Source of the DNA: Microcystis panniformis FACHB-1757
GTDB taxonomy: Bacteria; Cyanobacteriota; Cyanobacteriia; Cyanobacteriales; Microcystaceae
NCBI RefSeq assembly: GCF_001264245.1
Contig: NZ_CP011339.1
Location: 4,402,001 to 4,466,000, forward strand
Direction: 5' to 3'
DNA length: 64,000 bases
The notes under the pieces were generated by a model, which saw only the letters and a program-made list of their open reading frames with translations, did no database searches and was not told the origin of the DNA. This document shows positions 26,301 through 33,342 of the stretch, piece by piece; position 1 is the first letter of the stretch; the number at the start of each line of letters is the position of its first letter. Position numbers and translations under genes: made by a program.

Positions 26301-28104
26301 TCAAGGAGTTGGTAAAGCCTTAGCAACAACGCTAAATGATGCTTATATTTTGGTGTCTTCTGGTCAAACTTATCAGAAGTTGGTGTCAGGTCATTATCAA
26401 ATTAATCCTAATAATGTTAAGGATTTTCAACGGTTGTTACAAGATCTAACTGAACCAATCACCAAAGTGGTCTATTTATGGGGGTTAGACAGCGATATTA
26501 ACTCCCAAACCTCTCAAACTCGTTCTTATGCCAGTTTATTGTATCTAACACAAGCTTTAGCTCAATTTAAAACTAAAGAACCCCCTAAACTTTGGGTCAT
26601 AACACAACAAGCACAACCGGTGAATGATGCTGTTAAACCGCTTAAAATAGCGCAAACGTCCTTATGGGGAATGGGTCAAGTCATTGCCCTTGAATATCCT
26701 AATTTATGGGGAGGATTGATTGATTTAGAAGAAAAACAACCATCGTCTCAAGCAATTATTGCTGAAATAACAGAAAATCTAGGAGAAGATCGCATCGCTT
26801 TTCGGGATCATCAACGATATGTTGCCCGTTTAGTACCTAATAAAGCAATAAAAAGCTCAAACATCAATTTTAAAAAGACAGAAGCCAGTTATCTCATTAC
26901 TGGTGGCTTAGGCTCTTTAGGATTAAGTTTAGCAGATTGGTTAATTGAAAAAGGTGCAAATCATTTAATCTTAACCAGTCGGCGAGCCTTAGCTGACCAT
27001 TCAACGGATAAACAGGTAAAAATCAAAGCTTTAGAGGATAAAGGGGCTACTATTCAAGTAATTGCCGCTGATGTCAGTGATTATCAACAAACCCGTCAAC
27101 TTTTTCACCAAATTCAAGAAAATTGTCCTCCCTTACAGGGTATTATTCATGCGGCAGGGGTTTTAAGCGATCGCACCATTGACAAGATGGATTTCCATTG
27201 TTTTGAGAGCGTATTTAATCCTAAAGCAGCAGGAGCCTGGAATTTACACCAACTTTCTCAAGATTTATCCTTAGATTTCTTTGTTTGTTTCTCTTCCATA
27301 TCTGCTTTAATCGGATCACGAGGTCAAATTCACTATGCCGCGGCCAACCATTTCTTAGATGGTTTAATGCACTACCGTCGAGAGTCTGGACTCACAGGGT
27401 TAAGCATTAACTGGGGACCTTGGGCTAAAGGGGGAATGGCCACGCAAGGCTATGAAGAAGGCTTAAAACGCCTGGGAATCAATCCATTACAACCTAATTT
27501 AGCCTTGGATACTTTAGATGCTCTAATCCATGGTAATGTTACTCAAACAATGGTAGCAGAGATTGATTGGTCTAAGTTTAAAACGATTGTTGCAGCAAAA
27601 GGACGGGTGGCTTTCTTAGAAGCGTTATTCAAGCAAGATCAGGATAATTTTGTGCAAACGGTCGAGAATTTCCCCCAAACCATCCAAAAAAACCCTCCTC
27701 ACCGACGAGTCACCCTATTAACCACTCGTTTACAGCAAGAAGTAGCGCAAGTCTTAGGAATTCACGGAGATACTTTACCAGATACTGATCAAGGGTTCTT
27801 TGAGATGGGAATGGATTCTTTAATGTCCGTAGAACTGAAACATCGTCTAGAAGGCTTATTTTCTGTCTCTTTACCTTCCACCTTTGCTTTTGAGTATCCC
27901 ACTATTGGTGATGTGGTGCAGTATTTTGTCCAAGAAGTATTTGCTTGGGAAGATAATTCAGAAAATTCTCAGATTTCTTCGGAAACCGAGTCAACGGATG
28001 TTGTAGTACTCCACCAAGCCCTTGCTGAATTGGAGTTGCTGTCAGAAGTAGAAACAGAAGCCCTAATGGAACAGGAATTGGCGGAATTAGAAGCATTACT
28101 TTAA
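23371..28104 (+). CDS. Type I polyketide synthase module KS-AT-KR-ACP
   Basis: 1577 residues. KS (1-430) has Cys172 in DTACSSS, His307 in HGTGTS and His347 in NIGHLEAA. AT (about 520-840) has GHSLGE with the catalytic Ser near 614 and 'YAFHS' at the selectivity motif, nearer malonyl than methylmalonyl. KR (about 1170-1400) has GGLGSLG and catalytic 'SSISAL ... YAAAN'. ACP has its serine in GMDSLMS near 1480. No DH or ER is present, so it would add two carbons with a hydroxyl. It has no thioesterase. The C-terminus (residues 1530-1577) is very acidic, like a docking tail. It is followed by an inserted repeat before the next PKS. Confidence 0.95.
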   Translation: MKPIAIIGIGCRFPQANNPQEFWQLLSKGIDGITEIPKERWNINEYYDENPETQGKMNSRHGGFLSQVDGFDPNFFGISPREALLMDPQQRLLLEVAWETIEDAGITREQLAGSKTGVFVGIATNDYSRIHAGYSHQPQGYDLTGNCTNIAAGRLSYLFNLKGPSLAVDTACSSSLVAVHLACQSLWNDESSMAIAAGVNLILSPIGNIALSKLKALSPDGRCKTFDESANGYVRSEGVGCIILKPLAQAIADKDSIYALIRGTAINHDGRSKGLTVPYGPAQESLIRSALKNAEIEPKELNYVELHGTGTSLGDPIEAMALGSVLEEGRDKDNPCLVGSVKSNIGHLEAAAGIASVIKMALSLKNKQIPPSLHFNKPNPYIPFDKLPLKLQSSLITWPQQETTAKVGISSFGFSGTNAHIILEEANLSHQEPISLTFPHLLPLSAHSHEAVRDLTQNYEDFLKDQALTAEFVQNLCYSASARRTHHAHRQAVLVHSPEELLKGLKELETIDLSTQSKPSKRKTNIAFVFSGQGPQWWAMGRELLATEPVFRSVIKQCDTLIQKYANWSLLAEFNASEAQSRLQETEVSQPALFALQVGLAKLWQSWGINPKSVVGHSLGEVAAAHFAGILTLEEAIHLICQRGQLMQQATGNGKMLAIELPVNEVENLIAAWENKLEIAAINSPYSTVVSGESQSIDQLIAELSQNHPHIFYKELPVNYAFHSQQMTTFADNLVKKLGELQPQKSTISIFSTVTGDQQEGTLFNAAYWGQNMRQTVRFNPAIEAMIKSRHTIFVEISPHPVLLGYIKSTLREQDTEGFVLPSLRREHSERGTLLNSLGKLYTWGHSINWEKLYPENCQFVKLPLYPWQHESYWVSDAKPQFKSVSSASSLLNLLVEGKTEQLTEQLNQSDQLSPEVKQFLPQLLQLLVGEDAIIAGKMPILQDVSKNCYKVEWQLSPLNLKNKPSQGERWLIFNDNQGVGKALATTLNDAYILVSSGQTYQKLVSGHYQINPNNVKDFQRLLQDLTEPITKVVYLWGLDSDINSQTSQTRSYASLLYLTQALAQFKTKEPPKLWVITQQAQPVNDAVKPLKIAQTSLWGMGQVIALEYPNLWGGLIDLEEKQPSSQAIIAEITENLGEDRIAFRDHQRYVARLVPNKAIKSSNINFKKTEASYLITGGLGSLGLSLADWLIEKGANHLILTSRRALADHSTDKQVKIKALEDKGATIQVIAADVSDYQQTRQLFHQIQENCPPLQGIIHAAGVLSDRTIDKMDFHCFESVFNPKAAGAWNLHQLSQDLSLDFFVCFSSISALIGSRGQIHYAAANHFLDGLMHYRRESGLTGLSINWGPWAKGGMATQGYEEGLKRLGINPLQPNLALDTLDALIHGNVTQTMVAEIDWSKFKTIVAAKGRVAFLEALFKQDQDNFVQTVENFPQTIQKNPPHRRVTLLTTRLQQEVAQVLGIHGDTLPDTDQGFFEMGMDSLMSVELKHRLEGLFSVSLPSTFAFEYPTIGDVVQYFVQEVFAWEDNSENSQISSETESTDVVVLHQALAELELLSEVETEALMEQELAELEALL

Positions 28105-28123
28105 CAGTGAACAGTTATCAGTT

Positions 28124-28243
28124 AAGTAGGTGGGTGGAATTAAATATAAAATGAACGTAGGTTGGGTTGAAGCATGAAACCCAACGCCCGCATGGGTTAC
28201 GCTACCGCTAACCCATCCTACAAATAATTGTGCCTACCTACTT
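28124..28243. repeat. Repeat R2, complete copy 2 (120 bp), between two PKS genes
   Basis: Reverse orientation of 17785-17904. The ends are aagtaggtggg and ccta-cctactt. atcagtt stands on both sides (28117-28123 and 28244-28250). It contains the gttgggttgaagcatgaaacccaac hairpin. It lies between the stop of the first PKS and the start of the second, separating their genes within the presumed operon. Confidence 0.85.
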
Positions 28244-28282
28244 ATCAGTTATCCGAATAACTAACACCTCACACCTAATATC

Positions 28283-28288
28283 TAAGGA
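28283..28288 (+). promoter_or_regulatory. Ribosome binding site fixing the second PKS start
   Basis: AAGGAG stands 13 bases before ATG 28302. Earlier in-frame codons (from 28230) lie within the inserted repeat and have no such site. Confidence 0.7.
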
Positions 28289-28301
28289 GCATTTTAATAT
28301 C

Positions 28302-31300
28302 ATGGATTCTCATCATCAGAAAACAGAATTAACGCCGTTACAAAAAGCAGTTATTGCGCTTAAAGAAGCTCGTAACAAGATTGAAGCCTTAGAACGGCAA
28401 AAAAATGAACCGATCGCTATTATTGGCATGGGCTGTCGTTTTCCGGGGGGTGCAAATAGTCCAGAGGCGTTTTGGGAGCTATTATCAAGGGGAAAAGAAG
28501 TAATTGTCCCTGTTCCTAGCCAAAGATGGGATGCGGAGGCTTATTATGACGAAAATCCCGATCTTCCTAACAAAACTTATGCTCGTTATGGCGGGTTTAT
28601 TGACGCAGTAGATCAATTTGATCCGCAATTTTTCGGGATGACTCCCCGGGAGGCGATCGCACTAGACCCTCAACAACGATTATTATTAGAGGTAAGTTGG
28701 GAAGCGTTAGAAAATGCCGGAATTGCACCTCAGAAGCTGACAGGGACGCAAACAGGCGTATTTGTGGGCATTGGCTTGGATGATTACGCAAAACGGCAAA
28801 TTAAGCAACAAATTCCCATTGATGCTTATACGGGATCAGGAAATGCGTTTTGTTTCGCTTCAGGTCGCTTATCCTATTTTTTAGGGCTACAAGGACCGAG
28901 TTTAGCCATTGATACCGCCTGTTCTACCTCTTTAGTCACGGTACATCTGGCTTGTCAAAGCTTACGCAACAGAGAGTCAAATTTAGCTTTAGCAGGGGGA
29001 GTTAGTTTAATGTTATCCCCGGAGGTGACGTTATATCTTTCTAAAACCCGCGCTTTGTCCCCTGATGGTCGTTGTAAAACCTTTGATAAAGATGCAAATG
29101 GCTATGTGAGAGGGGAAGGCTGTGGAATGGTGGTCTTAAAACGCTTTTCTGATGCTATAAGCGATGGAGACAACATTTTAGGGGTAATTAGAGGCTCGGC
29201 GGTCAATCAAGATGGCCCCAGTAGTGGTTTAACGGTTCCCAATGGATCAGCGCAAATGGCAGTTATTCGTCAAGCATTGGAGAATGCAAAAGTAAAACCC
29301 GAACAAATTAGCTATTTAGAAGCACACGGGACAGGAACAGCGTTAGGCGACCCTATTGAAGTACGGGGGATTAACAATGTACTATGCAAAGATCGTTCCA
29401 CTGATAACCCCTTAATGGTGGGTTCAGTAAAAACGAATATCGGCCACCTAGAAATTGCAGCTGGGATGGCCAGCCTATTAAAAGTCATTTTATCCCTAAA
29501 AAATCAAGAAATTCCCCCCCATCTTCATTTTAAAGAACTTAATCCTGATTTAGCGGCTGCTGCAACCGCTCTCAAAATTCCTACCGCTTCTCTGCCTTGG
29601 CAGCGAACAGAAGAACCTAGAAGGGCCGGAATTAGTGCATTTGGATTAAGTGGCACAAATGCCCACATTATCATCGAAGAACCGCCTCAATTAAGCTTTA
29701 ATCCTTCTGAAGTAGATCGTCCTGCTCATTTACTCACTCTATCGGCGAAAAGCGACGATGCTTTAGATGATTTAGCGCAAAAATGGGTCAACCATTTAGA
29801 GAAAAATCCTCAATTAAACCTAGCAGACTTAGCTTTTAGTGCCAACACGGGACGAGGACAATTTAACCATCGTCTGGCAATTTTGGCAAAATCAACCCTT
29901 GAAGCCAAGGACTCTTTAACAGCATTTACGCAAAAACAACCTTGTTTGAATGTTTTCAGCCAAGCAGTTGCAAAAAGTCGTCAAAATAAGATTGCTTTCT
30001 TGTTTACAGGACAAGGTTCTCAGTATGCAGACATGGGACGACAACTGTATGAAACTCAACCCACCTTTCGTCATGCCTTAGAGGAATGCGATCGCTTATT
30101 GCAACCTTACCTAGAAAAGTCCTTATTAGAGGTTTTATACAGTGATTCTAGCTTATTAGACCAAACTGCTTATACTCAACCCGCCCTATTCGCCATTGAA
30201 TACGCATTATATAAATTATGGCAGTCTTGGGGCATTAAACCTGATGGGGTTTTAGGTCATAGTGTGGGGGAATATGTGTCCGCTTGTGTTGCAGGGGTTT
30301 ATTCTCTCGAAGAGGGAATCAAGTTAATTGCCGAAAGAGGACGCTTAATGCAGTCTTTACCCCAAAAAGGCGCAATGGCGGCCATATTTGCCCCTATTGA
30401 AACAGTAAAATCTGTTATTTCTCCTTATGGGGATCAAGTTGAGATTGCCACTATCAATAGTTCGGAAAATATCGTTATTTCGGGTGACAAGGAAGCGATT
30501 AATCGGATTAAAGCGGATTTAGAATCACAAAGCATTGAAGTGCGTCTGCTTCAGGTATCTCATGCTTTTCATTCCGGGATGATGCAACCGATATTAGCAG
30601 AATTTAAAGTGATCGCTGCTAAAATTAGCTATAAAACACCCCAATTAGATTGGATTTCCACCGTCACAGGTGAAGAAATCAGCCAAGCAGTAACAGAGGA
30701 CTATTGGTGTCAACAAGTGCGTCAATGCGTCCAATTTGCCCCAGCAATAGAAACCTTAGCCAGCCAAGGTTATAATCTATTTATTGAAATCGGCTCTCAT
30801 CCGATTTTAACGAGATTGGGTCAAAAAACCTTAGCAAACCCTGATTATCTGTGGTTATCTTCCCTACAACGAGGACAGGATGATTGGCAAATTTTATTAC
30901 AAAGTGTGGCAAAATTAGCCGTTTCTGGGGTTAATATTGATTGGAATGGCTTTGATAAAGATTATGCTCGTCTTCGTCTTCCTTTACCTACTTATGCTTT
31001 CCAAAAACAACCCTACTGGTTAACCGTAGGGGAGCCTAGTTTGCGCCCAACCCAAGAGACAGAAACCTTAGAAGGGCAAGACTTACACCAAAGCCAAGAA
31101 AGAGAAACTGTAGGGGTGCCAGACTTGCGCCCAACCCAAAAACAAAACGAAACCAAGGCTGAAAGCTTAGAAAGTCAATTAATTGCTTTAATAAGTCAAA
31201 TTACGGGTTTAAATCCTCAGCAATTGAGTTTGAATGTTTCCTTAGAAGCAGATTTAGGGTTAGATTCTATTATGATGACCCAATTAATGAACGGGTTACT

Positions 31301-33125
31301 ATCATTAATTCCTGAAGAACAACGTAGTCAATTTAGTGAAACCTTTTCCCTACGCCATTTAATGCAAGTCTCCAATCTTCAGGAATTATTAACCATTCTT
31401 CAATCTCATACTTCATCCCCCAAACCTCAAATCTCTAACCCTAAACCACAAATCAAAAACCTGAAAACACAACCCTCGAATCTGGTTCCTATTCTCCATA
31501 GTCAAATTCCCTTGTTAATGAGTTATTGGAGTCTCAATTCTAATAGTTTATTTACTAAGGTTAAAATTGCAGGAGAATTTGACTTAAATATTGCTCAACA
31601 AGCATGGAAACTGTTAATTAATCGACATCCCATGTTACGGGCGCAATTTCAGATTCCAGAGGATGCCACCTGCTTTGCAGACTATCAATTAGAAGTGCTA
31701 GAAAATCCCATTCCTCCTGAAATTCTTGTTAAAGATTTCACCACTTTAACTCCTGAGGAACAAGGGGAGAAAATTGAAGAAGAAATCTATCATTGGTTAA
31801 ACTATAACTGGTCTTTAACGCAATGGCCGCTGCATGGATTTTCTGTTCTTAAATTATCTGATCAAATTCATCAATTATTTTTAGGGAATGAACACTTAAT
31901 TTCGGATGGGTTAAGTAACCATGTCATGATGCGGGAATTCTTGGAAATTTACCGGGCCATAGTTGCTAAAGAAACGCCAAATCTTCCCCCTACATTGACT
32001 GTAGAAGATTATCGAAAACAGGTTCAATTAATGAACGATTGGCAAGATATTGAGGAAGATCGAGCCTTAGCAGAATACAATAATGCTGTGTCTGGAATGT
32101 CCTATCGTTGGCAACCTAAACAGCAGAAAAATGCTCAAAAATCTCCTCTCTTTTACAATCAAAAGTATCTACTTTCAGCAGAAACTACCTCTCAATTAAT
32201 CGACAAAACCCGTCAATGGCGAGTCCCGATGAATGCACTATTATTAGGTGCATTTCTAAAAACTATGTCACAAATAGATTCAAAAGCTGAAAATATCGGA
32301 ATTTCGATTCCCACCAGTGGACGAATTTACCCCGAAGTAGATGCAACAGGTGTGGTTAGTAGTTTTGCTCAAAATCTGGCATTAAGTTTTGCTAAACCTC
32401 AATTTGAGCAAGATTGGCCGACCTTTTTAAGCCAAATTCAGCAAACTGTACAACAACATATTGGCACAGGTTTAGATCGGGCGCAAACTCGTCAAATGGG
32501 AACAATTTTTCGAGACAATATTACCCTAGAAAAGGGTAAAATTCCCCCTCATAGTCTTTCTTTAATACAGGAGGCTTTAAAGTCTAATTTATACCTTCCT
32601 TATACGGGACAAACTCACCTGCAACCTCAGTATGATGCTTTATCAATTACTGACTATCAAGCCGGAGGAATGAACGCCACTGGAACAATTGATATTCTGC
32701 AAGAAATCTTTAATAATCGTCTTCATCTATTTGCAAGTTACGATTACCATCACTTTGACTTATTGCTAATAGATCAATTAATGACAGCCTATGTCAGCCA
32801 AATTGAAGAACTAGCCAATTTACCCGTGCAAGATCAAGTTATTATTTCTCATTCTTTCTCTATTTCTCTTAATACAGAGATTGAAGAAATGCTACGACAA
32901 ATAACTTCCGAAATTTGTCATTGGACAATTGAAGAAGACGAAATAAGTGATGATTTGGAGGCAGATTTAGGACTAGATTCTTTAGAACGCATTCGCCTTG
33001 TTACCAAGCTAGAAGGGATTTATGGCAAACAATATCGCCAAGACCTTTTAAATTGTCGTACCTTGCAAGAAATGGCTGCTATTTTAGCCCCATCTCAACC
33101 TTCAATCCTCAACAGCTATCGGTAA
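28302..33125 (+). CDS. Hybrid PKS/NRPS protein KS-AT-ACP-C-ACP
   Basis: 1607 residues. The N-terminal docking helix is 'TPLQKAVIALKEARNKIEALERQ'. KS has Cys207 (DTACSTS), His342 (HGTGTA) and NIGHLEIA. AT has Ser654 (GHSVGE) and HAFHS, i.e. malonyl. The first ACP has Ser989 (LGLDSIMM). The condensation-like domain (about 1065-1500) has its motif as NEHLISDGL, where His1198 replaces the second His of HHxxxDG and the first His is Glu. The final ACP has Ser1560 (LGLDSLERI). There is no KR/DH/ER. The linker around residues 910-945 (GEPSLRPTQ... GVPDLRPTQ) looks derived from an intergenic repeat. The order C between two ACPs is unusual and suggests chain transfer or ester/amide formation inside the protein. 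Confidence 0.92.
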   Translation: MDSHHQKTELTPLQKAVIALKEARNKIEALERQKNEPIAIIGMGCRFPGGANSPEAFWELLSRGKEVIVPVPSQRWDAEAYYDENPDLPNKTYARYGGFIDAVDQFDPQFFGMTPREAIALDPQQRLLLEVSWEALENAGIAPQKLTGTQTGVFVGIGLDDYAKRQIKQQIPIDAYTGSGNAFCFASGRLSYFLGLQGPSLAIDTACSTSLVTVHLACQSLRNRESNLALAGGVSLMLSPEVTLYLSKTRALSPDGRCKTFDKDANGYVRGEGCGMVVLKRFSDAISDGDNILGVIRGSAVNQDGPSSGLTVPNGSAQMAVIRQALENAKVKPEQISYLEAHGTGTALGDPIEVRGINNVLCKDRSTDNPLMVGSVKTNIGHLEIAAGMASLLKVILSLKNQEIPPHLHFKELNPDLAAAATALKIPTASLPWQRTEEPRRAGISAFGLSGTNAHIIIEEPPQLSFNPSEVDRPAHLLTLSAKSDDALDDLAQKWVNHLEKNPQLNLADLAFSANTGRGQFNHRLAILAKSTLEAKDSLTAFTQKQPCLNVFSQAVAKSRQNKIAFLFTGQGSQYADMGRQLYETQPTFRHALEECDRLLQPYLEKSLLEVLYSDSSLLDQTAYTQPALFAIEYALYKLWQSWGIKPDGVLGHSVGEYVSACVAGVYSLEEGIKLIAERGRLMQSLPQKGAMAAIFAPIETVKSVISPYGDQVEIATINSSENIVISGDKEAINRIKADLESQSIEVRLLQVSHAFHSGMMQPILAEFKVIAAKISYKTPQLDWISTVTGEEISQAVTEDYWCQQVRQCVQFAPAIETLASQGYNLFIEIGSHPILTRLGQKTLANPDYLWLSSLQRGQDDWQILLQSVAKLAVSGVNIDWNGFDKDYARLRLPLPTYAFQKQPYWLTVGEPSLRPTQETETLEGQDLHQSQERETVGVPDLRPTQKQNETKAESLESQLIALISQITGLNPQQLSLNVSLEADLGLDSIMMTQLMNGLLSLIPEEQRSQFSETFSLRHLMQVSNLQELLTILQSHTSSPKPQISNPKPQIKNLKTQPSNLVPILHSQIPLLMSYWSLNSNSLFTKVKIAGEFDLNIAQQAWKLLINRHPMLRAQFQIPEDATCFADYQLEVLENPIPPEILVKDFTTLTPEEQGEKIEEEIYHWLNYNWSLTQWPLHGFSVLKLSDQIHQLFLGNEHLISDGLSNHVMMREFLEIYRAIVAKETPNLPPTLTVEDYRKQVQLMNDWQDIEEDRALAEYNNAVSGMSYRWQPKQQKNAQKSPLFYNQKYLLSAETTSQLIDKTRQWRVPMNALLLGAFLKTMSQIDSKAENIGISIPTSGRIYPEVDATGVVSSFAQNLALSFAKPQFEQDWPTFLSQIQQTVQQHIGTGLDRAQTRQMGTIFRDNITLEKGKIPPHSLSLIQEALKSNLYLPYTGQTHLQPQYDALSITDYQAGGMNATGTIDILQEIFNNRLHLFASYDYHHFDLLLIDQLMTAYVSQIEELANLPVQDQVIISHSFSISLNTEIEEMLRQITSEICHWTIEEDEISDDLEADLGLDSLERIRLVTKLEGIYGKQYRQDLLNCRTLQEMAAILAPSQPSILNSYR

Positions 33126-33342
33126 AATACAGTCTGACAAATTAATATTAGGAAAAACAAAAATATGTCATTTCTACTTAGATAGGAATCCACAAATATT
33201 TATGATATTCTGAACTTTTTTTGTCCAGCTATACCTCAATCAGCGAAGGTTCGTAATTAGTCCTTAATGGCTACCTGCTAAAAAACCAATGGGCGCAGGC
33301 TTTGCGCCCCTACCACCTAACATCTAATAGAGGATTATTCTT
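33126..33342. other. Intergenic gap between the hybrid PKS and the A-C protein
   Basis: Contains a short hairpin (gggcgcaggctttgcgcccctac, about 33290-33312) of the same dispersed kind seen near 41294. No gene or clear promoter is seen. Confidence 0.5.
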
